From Flavobacteriales bacterium UBA1986 (GTDB lineage Bacteria > Bacteroidota > Bacteroidia > Flavobacteriales_G > Salibacteraceae): 64,000 nt of DNA. Location of the stretch: the NCBI GenBank assembly GCA_002336245.1, contig DDDG01000013.1, positions 1 to 64,000 of the forward strand, given 5' to 3'. Made by a program: the position numbers and the translations under genes. Below are positions 34,011 through 42,599 of this stretch, in pieces. Under the pieces are notes generated by a model that had not been told where the DNA came from, searched no databases, and saw only the letters and a list, made by a program, of their open reading frames with translations. Positions within the stretch are counted from its first letter, which is position 1. Each line of letters begins with the position of its first letter.

Positions 34011-34792
34011 ATTACGATTTAGACCACATTCCAGAACGCACAGTTAAACCTCGAAAGTCGGGGATTAATATGATTATGGACAAAGGCCTGAGCATGGCCG
34101 AGACCGAAAATATGGTGGCCCGTTCGGAGCATTTAATCGATTATGTGAAGTTCGGATTTGGAACTTCATACGCCACAATCAACCTTGAGGAAAAGCTTGC
34201 TTTTTACAAGGAGAACAACATTCGAACTTATTTTGGCGGAACCCTCTTCGAGGCCTTTTTCGTGCGCGGTCAGTACGAAGACTACAAACGACTTCTCGAC
34301 AAATTCGACATGCCGGTAGTCGAAGTTTCAGATGGTTCTTGTGAAATTCCTGAAGACAAGAAGTGCGAGATGATTGCCGACATGGCGAAGGATCGCATTG
34401 TACTCTCGGAAGTTGGCTCGAAAGAGGAAGGAATATTCATTTCCCCAGCTACATGGATTAACATGATGAACAACGAACTTTCTGCTGGAAGTGAATTGGT
34501 CATCGCCGAAGCTAGAGAGAGCGGAAACGTTGGCATATACAGACCAAATGGCTCGGCTCACACTCTTTTAATCAACAAGATTTTATCTAATGTTCCAGGA
34601 GAGCGAATTCTTTGGGAAGCGCCCATCAAATCACAACAGGTTTGGTTCATCAAACTCTTAGGAGCCAATGTGAATTTGGGCAACATCGGGCCTCATGATG
34701 TAATTCCTTTAGAGACCCTGCGCCTTGGGCTCCGAGGAGACACATTCTTCGAATTTCTCCCAGAAGATATTGTTAACGAGTTTAAGCCTTGA
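34007..34792 (+). CDS. comA: phosphosulfolactate synthase (ComA family)
   Basis: The 261-residue TIM-barrel protein matches ComA, which adds sulfite to phosphoenolpyruvate to give phosphosulfolactate, first known from coenzyme M synthesis. Conserved stretches are YVKFGFGTSYA, YFGGTLFEAFFVRGQ, VEVSDGSCEIP, LSEVGSKE and ILWEAPIKSQQVWFIKLLGA. Coenzyme M is not expected in Bacteroidota; a sulfonate or sulfonolipid-related product is more likely, but this is inference. The GTG start overlaps the TPR stop, and a rhodanese gene follows by 1 bp. Confidence 0.85.
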   Translation: MNYDLDHIPERTVKPRKSGINMIMDKGLSMAETENMVARSEHLIDYVKFGFGTSYATINLEEKLAFYKENNIRTYFGGTLFEAFFVRGQYEDYKRLLDKFDMPVVEVSDGSCEIPEDKKCEMIADMAKDRIVLSEVGSKEEGIFISPATWINMMNNELSAGSELVIAEARESGNVGIYRPNGSAHTLLINKILSNVPGERILWEAPIKSQQVWFIKLLGANVNLGNIGPHDVIPLETLRLGLRGDTFFEFLPEDIVNEFKP

Positions 34793-34793
34793 C

Positions 34794-35111
34794 ATGAAAG
34801 AGATTTCACCAAAGGAGCTCGAGCAAATGCGAGCAACAAATGAAGATTTCCAACTAATTGACATTCGAGAAGCTTACGAGACCGAAAGTGTTCAGATTGG
34901 CGGACAAGTCATCCCAATGGATCAAGTATTGGAGCGCTCAAGTGAATTGAGAAAAGATTGTAAGGTGATCTTTTTGTGTAGAACGGGAAAACGAGCCGCG
35001 GCCGTCATCGACGCTCTCGAACGTACGCAAGGAATGGAAAACCTTTACCGCCTCACTGGTGGTATTTTCGGATACATAGACTCGGTAGAACCCGCACTTC
35101 CCAAATACTAA
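34794..35111 (+). CDS. single-domain rhodanese-like protein
   Basis: This is a 105-residue rhodanese domain with the active-site cysteine C62 in IFLCRTGKRAAA and the start FQLIDIREAYE. It would carry sulfur as a persulfide. The ATG at 34794 is 1 bp after the ComA stop; a longer in-frame reading from 34725 would overlap ComA by 68 bp and adds nothing conserved. Its place next to a sulfite-using enzyme suggests a role in sulfur supply, which is inference. Confidence 0.85.
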   Translation: MKEISPKELEQMRATNEDFQLIDIREAYETESVQIGGQVIPMDQVLERSSELRKDCKVIFLCRTGKRAAAVIDALERTQGMENLYRLTGGIFGYIDSVEPALPKY

Positions 35112-35112
35112 T

Positions 35113-36039
35113 TTGGCTTCCTACAAACGATACTTAGGATTGGGTTTACGCGGAATGGCTATGGGCGCTGCCGACGTGGTTCCGGGCGTTTCTGGTGGAA
35201 CCATCGCACTCATTACAGGGATCTATCAAGAACTCATTGAATCCATTCAATCGATCGATCACAATGCGGTCAAAACCCTATTTAAAAAGGGGCCCTTGGC
35301 GGCATGGAATCAAATCAATGGCTCATTTTTACTCAGTGTTTTAACGGGAATCGCGATTAGTGTTCTCTCATTGGTGAAGTTGATTCATTTCTTCCTGGAA
35401 AATTATCCGGTTCTGATTTGGGCCTTTTTCTTCGGCCTCATCCTAGCATCCGCTTTTGTGGTTGGAAAGCAAGTGAAACTATGGAGCACTGGCCCCATCG
35501 TGAGTATAATAATTGGCGCTGGTATTGCCCTTTGGATTAGCCTAAGCACGCCAGCTGAAACTCCAAACGACCTCTGGTTCATTTTTCTTTCCGGAAGCAT
35601 CGCCATTTGCGCAATGATTCTTCCCGGCATTTCTGGAAGCTTCATTCTTCTTCTGCTTAGGAAGTATGAATACATCACAGGAGCCATTGGCGAACTTGAT
35701 TTTAAAGTCATTCTAACCTTTGGTGCTGGGGCCATCCTTGGACTTACCGCCTTCTCTCACTTTCTTGGATGGCTTTTCAAGAAATTTCACGACATCACCA
35801 TCGCCGTATTGACTGGCTTTATGATTGGCTCACTGAACGTAGTGTGGCCTTGGAAAGAAGTGGTTGAAACTCGAGTGAATAGCGCTGGAGATATCGTCCC
35901 TCTTTTGTACGAAAGTGTTTTCCCAAACAACTTTTCAGGAAACGCTAATTTGTTTGCTGCCTGCAGCTTGGCAACAATCGGAATAATATTCATTGTATTG
36001 CTGGAACGTTTTGGCAATAAAGAACTCAAGCAGTCATGA
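35113..36039 (+). CDS. DUF368 membrane protein (PopT-type undecaprenyl phosphate translocase)
   Basis: The 308-residue polytopic protein has the DUF368 signature RGMAMGAADVVPGVSGGTIA and its internal repeat CAMILPGISGSFILLLL, with about eight to ten membrane helices. DUF368 proteins have been reported to recycle undecaprenyl phosphate across the inner membrane for cell-wall synthesis. The start is TTG, 1 bp after the rhodanese stop. It overlaps aroE by 4 bp. Confidence 0.85.
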   Translation: MASYKRYLGLGLRGMAMGAADVVPGVSGGTIALITGIYQELIESIQSIDHNAVKTLFKKGPLAAWNQINGSFLLSVLTGIAISVLSLVKLIHFFLENYPVLIWAFFFGLILASAFVVGKQVKLWSTGPIVSIIIGAGIALWISLSTPAETPNDLWFIFLSGSIAICAMILPGISGSFILLLLRKYEYITGAIGELDFKVILTFGAGAILGLTAFSHFLGWLFKKFHDITIAVLTGFMIGSLNVVWPWKEVVETRVNSAGDIVPLLYESVFPNNFSGNANLFAACSLATIGIIFIVLLERFGNKELKQS

Positions 36040-36770
36040 GAGATAACATCCGAGTTTTTGGTTTAATAGGATTTCCATTAGGTCACTCTTTTTCAAAACG
36101 ATACTTCGAAGAGAAGTTTACAAAAGAGGAAATAGAAGACGCAGAATACAGAAACTTCGCATTGGCGCAAATTGAAGATGTGCAGCGAGTTCTTGACACT
36201 CCAGGCATTCGTGGCTTTAACATCACCGTTCCTTACAAAGAATCCATTCTTCCATTTGTCGACGAACTCAGCGAAATGGCAGAAGCCATTGGGGCTGTGA
36301 ATTGCGTCCGCGTTTCAAACGGAAAAACTTTTGGCTTCAATACCGATGTATACGGTTTCAAAAAAGCTTTTGAAAATATGATTAAGCGCCCCTGCTTGAT
36401 CATTGGAACTGGTGGAGGGTCAAAAGCAGTTCAAATGGCTTTGAGTAAAATTGGTCTGGAGTATAAGTCAGTTTCAAGAGAACAGGGCCGTGGAGATCTC
36501 GTTTACGACGACATTGACGAAGCGCTTTTAGAAAAATACCCAGTATTAATCAATTGTACACCTCTTGGAATGTCACCAGACATTCTTACCTACCCACCTC
36601 TCCCCTACAATCTTCTGGGCGAAAACAACCTTGCCATCGATTTGATTTACAATCCTGAGGAAACTAAATTTCTTAGCCTATGCTCGGAGCGGGAATGCAA
36701 GACACAAAATGGCATGAAGATGCTCGGCTTTCAAGCTGAAAAAAGTTGGGAGATTTGGAATGAAGAATGA
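36036..36770 (+). CDS. aroE: shikimate dehydrogenase
   Basis: The 244-residue enzyme reduces 3-dehydroshikimate to shikimate with NADPH in aromatic amino-acid synthesis. The shikimate pocket is GLIGFPLGHSFSKRYF, the catalytic pair is K68 (FNITVPYKES) and D104 (FGFNTDVYGF), and the NADP loop is IIGTGGGSKAVQMAL. It is somewhat shorter than the E. coli enzyme, as usual in this phylum. It overlaps both neighbours by 4 bp (ATGA). aroK lies elsewhere in the window (51950-52489). Confidence 0.92.
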   Translation: MRDNIRVFGLIGFPLGHSFSKRYFEEKFTKEEIEDAEYRNFALAQIEDVQRVLDTPGIRGFNITVPYKESILPFVDELSEMAEAIGAVNCVRVSNGKTFGFNTDVYGFKKAFENMIKRPCLIIGTGGGSKAVQMALSKIGLEYKSVSREQGRGDLVYDDIDEALLEKYPVLINCTPLGMSPDILTYPPLPYNLLGENNLAIDLIYNPEETKFLSLCSERECKTQNGMKMLGFQAEKSWEIWNEE

Positions 36771-37666
36771 GCTGGCAGAGTTACAAGAAAGGATTCCGTT
36801 CCTATCTAAAACTCGAACGCTCACTTGCCGATAATTCCATTCAGGCATACCTTTCAGATGTATCTCATCTCGAAGAATACCTTGAAAGTCAAGGTCTTTC
36901 ACAGAAGCCTGAAAAGATTAAAAAAGCCGACCTAGAAAGCTATGTTCGCTGGCTGTTCGACCTTGGCGTTTCTCCGCGAACACAAGCACGCATGATTTCA
37001 GGTTTAAAAGCCTTTTACAAATACCTTCTTCTGGAAGACCTAATTCAGGACGACCCAAGTGGACAGATTGAAGGACCCAAAACCGGACGAAAACTTCCAG
37101 TCGTATTGAGCATAGAAGAAATCAATGCGATAATTGCATGCATCGATCTTTCCAAAGCTTCCGGTGAGCGAGATCGGGCTTTGATCGAAACACTTTATGG
37201 CTGTGGCTTGCGGGTTAGTGAACTTACGAACCTCAAATTGAGTGAACTCTATTTGAACGATGGTTACTTGCGTGTTACTGGAAAAGGAAACAAAGAACGC
37301 CTCGTTCCGATTGGAAAAACCGCGGTGAAGTTCATCAACATCTACCGCGACGAAGTAAGAAATCATCTAAAGATTAAAGCAGGCTTCGAAGATTACCTCT
37401 TTCTCAATTTATCTGGAGCTCAGTTGAGCCGCATCAGTGTATTTAACATCGTGAAGAAACTCTGCCTAAAAGCAGGAATCCAGAAGGTCGTTAGCCCTCA
37501 TACATTCCGTCATTCCTTTGCAACGCATCTAGTTGAAGGCGGAGCAGACTTGCGCGCGGTTCAAGATATGCTTGGTCATGAATCCATCACAACCACCGAA
37601 ATTTACACGCATTTAGACCGCGACTATTTGCGTCAAACCATCGAACAATTTCATCCACGCTCATAG
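36767..37666 (+). CDS. tyrosine recombinase XerC/XerD family
   Basis: The 299-residue protein has an N-terminal SAM-like core-binding domain and all catalytic residues of tyrosine recombinases: R149 (YGCGLRVSELTNL), K173 (TGKGNKERLVP), H245 and R248 (PHTFRHSFATHL), H271 (MLGHESITTT) and nucleophile Y280 (EIYTHLDRDYL). Its length and its setting in a housekeeping operon favour chromosome-dimer resolution (XerC or XerD) over phage integration. It is the last gene of the TPR operon. Confidence 0.9.
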   Translation: MSWQSYKKGFRSYLKLERSLADNSIQAYLSDVSHLEEYLESQGLSQKPEKIKKADLESYVRWLFDLGVSPRTQARMISGLKAFYKYLLLEDLIQDDPSGQIEGPKTGRKLPVVLSIEEINAIIACIDLSKASGERDRALIETLYGCGLRVSELTNLKLSELYLNDGYLRVTGKGNKERLVPIGKTAVKFINIYRDEVRNHLKIKAGFEDYLFLNLSGAQLSRISVFNIVKKLCLKAGIQKVVSPHTFRHSFATHLVEGGADLRAVQDMLGHESITTTEIYTHLDRDYLRQTIEQFHPRS

Positions 37667-37702
37667 TGTCGTCTAGCTCGCATATTCCACCTAGAATTTG
37701 AG

Positions 37703-37710
37703 TAAATTTG
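37703..37710 (+). promoter_or_regulatory. promoter -7 element of the folE operon
   Basis: TAAATTTG followed by CCGCCG, identical to the mtaB promoter core, lies 22 bp upstream of the folE ATG. Confidence 0.6.
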
Positions 37711-37732
37711 CCGCCGTTTACAGCATTCAAGA

Positions 37733-38434
37733 ATGAAAGAAGAATTAGATAAAATAGACCTCTCGGGATTGGACATTGACCAAATCGGAGACGATCATAT
37801 GTTTTCGTCCATCGAAACACCCATGCGCAAAGATGCCTTTGCCCTCAGCGACGATGAAAAGATTGCTCGCATTGAAACTAGCTTTCGTGAAATCATGGAA
37901 ACCCTGGGCTTGGACCTCAACGATGACAGTTTGAGTGGCACTCCAAAGCGTGTTGCTAAAATGTATGTGAAAGAATTGTTCAGTGGATTAAAGCCCGAGA
38001 ACAAACCGGACGCACGCGTTTTCGACAACAAATACCAATACGGGCAAATGTTGGTAGAGAAGAACATTCGTGTTCAATCGAATTGCGAGCACCACTTCCT
38101 TCCCATACTCGGAATTGCCCACGTCGCGTACATCTCAAGCGGCAAGGTGATCGGACTTTCCAAAATCAACCGCATAGTGGAGTACTTCGGAAAGAGGCCG
38201 CAAGTTCAGGAAAGACTTACCCTTCAAATTGCCGAAGAGTTAAAACGCGTATTGAATTCAGAAGATGTAGCCGTACTCATCGATACTCGCCATCTGTGCG
38301 TTGCGATGAGAGGTGTTCAAGACTCTTCTTCAAGTACAGTTACTACTGAGTATTCCGGGAAGTTCAAGGACAAAAATGTAAGAGATGAATTTCTGCGCTA
38401 TGCCTATGCTGGTGACCCACAGAACCGCTTTTAA
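37733..38434 (+). CDS. folE: GTP cyclohydrolase I
   Basis: The 233-residue enzyme converts GTP to dihydroneopterin triphosphate for folate. The zinc and active-site residues are in SNCEHHFLPILGIAHVAYIS and TRHLCVAMRGVQDSSSSTVT; KINRIVEYFGKRPQVQERLT is also diagnostic. An N-terminal extension of ~40 acidic residues precedes the catalytic domain. The cysS ATG shares the last base of its stop (TAATG), so the two are coupled. Confidence 0.95.
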   Translation: MKEELDKIDLSGLDIDQIGDDHMFSSIETPMRKDAFALSDDEKIARIETSFREIMETLGLDLNDDSLSGTPKRVAKMYVKELFSGLKPENKPDARVFDNKYQYGQMLVEKNIRVQSNCEHHFLPILGIAHVAYISSGKVIGLSKINRIVEYFGKRPQVQERLTLQIAEELKRVLNSEDVAVLIDTRHLCVAMRGVQDSSSSTVTTEYSGKFKDKNVRDEFLRYAYAGDPQNRF

Positions 38435-39921
38435 TGGAGAATTTTGAGCGATTTCCTCTTACGATTTACAATTCTTTAAGTCGTAAAAAAGAGGCATTTA
38501 CCCCCATCAACACACCCTTTGTTGGACTTTACGTTTGCGGCCCCACCGTATACAGTGAGGTTCACATTGGCAACATGCGATCCTTCATCACATTTGATGT
38601 TCTTTTTCGCTACCTAAGTCATCTGGGCTATAAAGTTCGCTACGTCCGAAATCTAACCGACGTTGGACATATGCTTGACGATGACGGAGAAGATCGAGTA
38701 TTGAAGCGCGCCCGACTTGAGAAGTTAGAACCAATGGAAGTCGTTCAGAAATACAGCAACTACTTCCACGACGTTTGCAAGCAATTCAATTTACTTCCGC
38801 CCAGCATTGAACCAACGGCAACTGCGCACATCATTGAGCAGATTCAAATGGCTCAAAAAATTCTGGATCAAGGAATGGCATACGTCTCAAATGGATCTGT
38901 GTACTTTGATGTAGAAGCCTTTGATAAAAAGCATGGCTACGGCGCACTTTCTGGAAGAAAAATCGACGAGCTACAGAGCAATTCTAGAAAATTAGATGGA
39001 CAAGATGAAAAACGCTCTCCTCTAGATTTCGCCTTATGGAAGAATGCGGGCCCTGAGCACATTATGAGATGGCCAAGTCCGTGGGGAGAAGGCTTTCCCG
39101 GATGGCACTTGGAATGCTCCGTAATGAGCACCAAATATTTGGGTGAAACCTTTGATATCCACGGAGGGGGAATGGATTTAAAATTTCCCCACCACGAATG
39201 TGAAGTGGCACAAAATGTTGCCAGTTCGGGTGAGGCGCCAGTAAGATATTGGATGCATGCGAATATGCTAACGATGAATGGAACCAAGATGAGTAAGTCT
39301 TTGGGAAATGCCATCTCAATCGAAGAACTCATCAATGGCGGAAAATTCAGTCGTGCGTTTAGTGAAATGAGCATTCGATTCTTCTTACTACAGGCCCATT
39401 ACTCTTCAACAGTAGACATTTCTGAAAGCGCCATTGAAGCTGCTGAGAAAGGCTTTGAGCGTCTTCAACAAGCTTGGAAGGCATTGATCAATATGGAACG
39501 CTCTTCAGGAGAGGCTAATATGGAACTTGATGCTGCGACCAAAAAGCTTCTAGATCAAGTTTATGTCGAATTGAGCAATGACCTCAACACGCCAAAAGCA
39601 ATTGCCGTTCTCTTCGATTTGGCTAATACGGTTAACTCCATTAAGAACCAGCAAATTCCTGGAAGTTCATTGACCGAAGAAACCCTGAGTCGATTGAAGC
39701 TGGAGTTTCCTAAAATTCTAGAAGACATTTTAGGACTAAAGCTATCCTCAGAAGCTAAAAGCGATCATCTCGATGGAGTTCTTGAACTCATGTTACGAAT
39801 GAGAAATCAAGCGCGCGCCGATCGGAACTTTGCCTTAGCTGATCAAATTCGAGATCAATTGAAAGATGCTGGAGTTGAGCTAAAAGATGGGAAGAATGGT
39901 ACCGAATACGAACTCAACTGA
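38434..39921 (+). CDS. cysS: cysteinyl-tRNA synthetase
   Basis: This 495-residue class I synthetase has the zinc-site cysteine C35 and the HIGN signature in LYVCGPTVYSEVHIGNMRSF, the GWHLECS and HHECEVAQ zinc segments, and the KMSKS motif at 285-289 (NGTKMSKSLGN). It charges tRNA-Cys. It is coupled to folE by a one-base overlap and followed 12 bp later by dcd. Confidence 0.96.
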   Translation: MENFERFPLTIYNSLSRKKEAFTPINTPFVGLYVCGPTVYSEVHIGNMRSFITFDVLFRYLSHLGYKVRYVRNLTDVGHMLDDDGEDRVLKRARLEKLEPMEVVQKYSNYFHDVCKQFNLLPPSIEPTATAHIIEQIQMAQKILDQGMAYVSNGSVYFDVEAFDKKHGYGALSGRKIDELQSNSRKLDGQDEKRSPLDFALWKNAGPEHIMRWPSPWGEGFPGWHLECSVMSTKYLGETFDIHGGGMDLKFPHHECEVAQNVASSGEAPVRYWMHANMLTMNGTKMSKSLGNAISIEELINGGKFSRAFSEMSIRFFLLQAHYSSTVDISESAIEAAEKGFERLQQAWKALINMERSSGEANMELDAATKKLLDQVYVELSNDLNTPKAIAVLFDLANTVNSIKNQQIPGSSLTEETLSRLKLEFPKILEDILGLKLSSEAKSDHLDGVLELMLRMRNQARADRNFALADQIRDQLKDAGVELKDGKNGTEYELN

Positions 39922-39933
39922 CATTAGACTTAA

Positions 39934-40455
39934 ATGATCCTATCCGGTAAAGAAATTGAGAGAAATCTCGGAAAAGAAATTTTCATCGAGCCGTTCAACC
40001 CAAGTCAACTGAATCCCAACAGTTACAATCTGCGCTTGCACGATGAGCTTATGGTATATGAAGAGGAATATTTGGATATGAAAAGGCCGAATAAAACCTC
40101 ACCACTTCGCTTACCGAAGGAGGGAATGATTCTCGAAACGGGTAAGTTGTACCTCGGACGTACCATTGAGCATACCAGAACCGAATCTTTTGTCCCTATG
40201 TTGGAAGGAAGATCCAGTGTAGGGCGATTGGGCTTGTTTGTGCATGTTACCGCAGGATTTGGGGACGTAGGCTTTTCTGGCTATTGGACCTTAGAAATGT
40301 TTTGCGTTCAACCAATCAAAATTTATCCTGGAACCGAAATCTGTCAAATATTCTATCACTCGATAGAGGGCGATTACGAAAAATATGCTGGTGGTAAATA
40401 TCAGGATAACCAAGGCATTCAAGCAAGTTTAATGTACAAGGATTTTGGCAAATAG
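39934..40455 (+). CDS. dcd: dCTP deaminase
   Basis: The 173-residue trimeric enzyme makes dUTP from dCTP, feeding dTMP synthesis. The catalytic region LEGRSSVGRLGLFVHVTAG, then GDVGFSGYWTLEM and the C-terminal lid GGKYQDNQGIQAS match the family. Whether it is mono- or bifunctional (dUTP-hydrolysing) cannot be told from sequence. yidD begins inside its last codons. Confidence 0.9.
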   Translation: MILSGKEIERNLGKEIFIEPFNPSQLNPNSYNLRLHDELMVYEEEYLDMKRPNKTSPLRLPKEGMILETGKLYLGRTIEHTRTESFVPMLEGRSSVGRLGLFVHVTAGFGDVGFSGYWTLEMFCVQPIKIYPGTEICQIFYHSIEGDYEKYAGGKYQDNQGIQASLMYKDFGK

Positions 40456-40693
40456 TCTTCTTAGGAAAGTTCTTACAGCCCCTTTTATTGCATTAGTACG
40501 CATTTATCAATTTGGAATTAGCCCTTTTCTAGGGGCGAACTGTAGGTACCACCCAACTTGTTCCCAGTATTCTGTAGAAGCCTTAAGGGAGCATGGGGTT
40601 CTTAAAGGTCTCTGGCTGTCGATAAAGAGGATTTTAAGCTGCCATCCTTGGGGTGGCTCTGGCTACGACCCAGTTCCTCCGAAAAAGTCTTAG
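40445..40693 (+). CDS. yidD: membrane protein insertion efficiency factor YidD
   Basis: The 82-residue protein has the YidD signature GANCRYHPTCSQYSVEALRE and HPWGGSGYDPVP, with the N-terminal amphipathic membrane helix. It assists YidC-dependent membrane insertion. The start is TTG, overlapping dcd by 11 bp. Its stop overlaps the stop of the convergent coiled-coil gene by 4 bp. Confidence 0.92.
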   Translation: MANSLLRKVLTAPFIALVRIYQFGISPFLGANCRYHPTCSQYSVEALREHGVLKGLWLSIKRILSCHPWGGSGYDPVPPKKS

Positions 40694-42453
40694 TGACGTC
40701 TGTGCTCTTTTCGAATGGTTGATTCTCGCTGGAACTCAACTTCAGATATGCTGCGCTCATCCTTGAAGAAGAATTTCCCTCCCCATCGATGCTCCAGTTT
40801 TTTGTAGATGTGTCCGTGACCTTCACGAACTACAATGCGGCGTGTTTCAATCTTCTTACCATCATCATGTATCTCCTCGGTGATCCCCATTGGAAATTCT
40901 TCCGAAATGTGCAGATGATAGTCGTCGTGTTCGTGGTCGAACTCTTTAAAGCCAGTAAATTCATCAAGCACATATTTTGGTTTCTTAGGCTCCTTTTTCA
41001 CCTCAGGCTTGGGCTCTGGCTTAGGTTCTGCTTTCGGCTCTGGCTTCGGCTTAGGTTCTGGTTTCGGCTCTGGCTTAGGTTCTGCTTTCGGCTCTGGCTT
41101 AGGTTCTGGCTTAGGTTTTGGTTTCGGCTCTGGTTTCGCTGCAATCTCTGCCGCTGCTTTGATTTCCTTTTCCTCCTGCGCTTTGCGCTCCTCGTCCGCT
41201 TTCTTTTCGGCTTCTTGAGCGGCGGCTTTCTCCGTAGCGGCGGCTTCTTCTTGAGCTTTGCGTTCTTCAGCTGCCTTTTTCTCTTCCGCTTCTTGTTTCG
41301 CTTTAGCTTCTTTGGCAGCGGCAAGTTCTGCCTTGGCCTTTTCCCTTTCAGCCTCAGAAGAGGCCTTTTCTAGCGCAAGAGCTTTTTGCTTTTCCTCTTC
41401 TTCGAGAGCTTTTGCAGCTTCTTCAGCTTTCTTCTTCTCTTTCTCTCGAGCCTCTGCTTCAGCTTTTCGCTTCTCTTCTTCCTCAACTCTTTTCTTGGCA
41501 GCAGCTTCTTCCTCAGCTTTTTTCTTTGCCTTCTCTTCTGCCTCTTTCTTTGCCGCTTCTTCCTCTACCTTCTTTTTCGCTTCCTCTTCAGCTTTTTTCT
41601 TTGCCTCTTCCTCTTCGGCTATTTTCTTCGCTTCGGCCTCTGCCTTTGCTTTGGCCTCCTCTTCAGCTTTTTCCTTCGCTTCTTCTTCAGCCTTTTTCTT
41701 TTCCTCTTCTGCCTCTGCCTTTGCTTTCGCCTCTGCTTCGACCTTTGCTTTGGCTTCCTCTGCTGCTTTTTTCTCTGCTTCCTCTGCTGCCTTCTTTTTC
41801 GCCTCTTCTGCCTCTTCTTTAGCTTTAGCTTCTGCCTCCGCTTTTTCTTTCGCTTCTTCTTTAGCTTTCTCCTCAGCCTCTTCTTTCGCAGCTGCTGCCG
41901 CTGAAGCTGCCGCCGCCGCTCTAACCTTTTCTTCTTCCTTCTCTAACTCCTTTTGCCTTTTCTCCTGCTTCTTCTCTAGTTCTTCAATCTTTTTAAGTTT
42001 TCCCAAGGCGTATTCGGAATCTGAAGCGAATTCTCTTTTCTTGAAATCAAAAAAGACCTTTCCTATCGGTTCGTCCAGATCTGAATAGTCAACTCCATCC
42101 AATCGCTTGAATAGACTTACCTCCCATTTATCGAACTTCTGCTTGGTCTGAACCAGCTCTCGTTCAACACCCTTTGCTTTTACTTCAATCATCTTGGTTA
42201 CATAACCACTTTTAGAAAAGTGAATCACATAATCTTGTCCGTATGGAAGGTGAAAGGAGAATGCACCACTGGCAGCTGATTCCGACAAATATTGTTTACC
42301 ACCACTATAAACAGTGACACTTGCACCGCGAAGCTTACTTAAACCTTCTTTAACAGTACCATAGACCTCAATATCTTCTGGTTGAGCGAAGACGAATATT
42401 GGTGCAAAAACCAAGAGAAAAAATACCGAAAATTTTGAAATTGTAGAGGCCAT
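40690..42453 (-). CDS. exported Lys/Glu/Ala-rich coiled-coil protein with Pro-Lys spacer
   Basis: The 587-residue product has a signal peptide (KFSVFFLLVFAPIFVFAQ), a CarboxypepD_reg-like beta-sandwich (~20-90, VYGTVKEGLSKLRGASVTVY), then ~260 residues of near-pure A/K/E heptad-like repeats (~178-435, units such as EEAKKKAEEEAK), a ~55-residue KPEPKP-type spacer (~435-490) as in TonB, and a ~95-residue C-terminal domain rich in His and Asp/Glu. I chose the ATG at 42453 since it starts the signal peptide. It may span the periplasm or bind cell wall; no function is known. Confidence 0.75.
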   Translation of the reverse strand: MASTISKFSVFFLLVFAPIFVFAQPEDIEVYGTVKEGLSKLRGASVTVYSGGKQYLSESAASGAFSFHLPYGQDYVIHFSKSGYVTKMIEVKAKGVERELVQTKQKFDKWEVSLFKRLDGVDYSDLDEPIGKVFFDFKKREFASDSEYALGKLKKIEELEKKQEKRQKELEKEEEKVRAAAAASAAAAAKEEAEEKAKEEAKEKAEAEAKAKEEAEEAKKKAAEEAEKKAAEEAKAKVEAEAKAKAEAEEEKKKAEEEAKEKAEEEAKAKAEAEAKKIAEEEEAKKKAEEEAKKKVEEEAAKKEAEEKAKKKAEEEAAAKKRVEEEEKRKAEAEAREKEKKKAEEAAKALEEEEKQKALALEKASSEAEREKAKAELAAAKEAKAKQEAEEKKAAEERKAQEEAAATEKAAAQEAEKKADEERKAQEEKEIKAAAEIAAKPEPKPKPKPEPKPEPKAEPKPEPKPEPKPKPEPKAEPKPEPKPEVKKEPKKPKYVLDEFTGFKEFDHEHDDYHLHISEEFPMGITEEIHDDGKKIETRRIVVREGHGHIYKKLEHRWGGKFFFKDERSISEVEFQRESTIRKEHRRH

Positions 42454-42599
42454 ATTTATACGTGGCTGCGAAATTAATACTTTGACTTTGCACAAGACAA
42501 GAATGAGGCCAAAGACTTCTTGAATCGATGATTAACCTATACGTATGAGAAGTCTTTCTTGTTCGTGATTTTCTGATGAGATGCAATAAAGCTCGCCGA

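Noticed and set aside
41030..41130. Short regularly repeated DNA units that look like a CRISPR array
   Set aside because: The units encode the in-frame KPEPKP spacer, vary by codon, and have no unique spacers of constant length.
41009..42088. Long plus-strand open frames (up to 276 codons, Ser/Ala-, Phe/Leu- or Leu/Pro-rich) opposite the coiled-coil gene
   Set aside because: They are antisense shadows of the repetitive Lys/Glu/Ala codons; the minus-strand frame has a signal peptide and domain order, these have none.
42513..42555. Possible terminator or small RNA hairpin (AGACTTCT ... AGAAGTCT) between the coiled-coil and TIGR04282 genes
   Set aside because: The loop is 27 nt and the T tail on the minus strand is only three bases, too weak to call.
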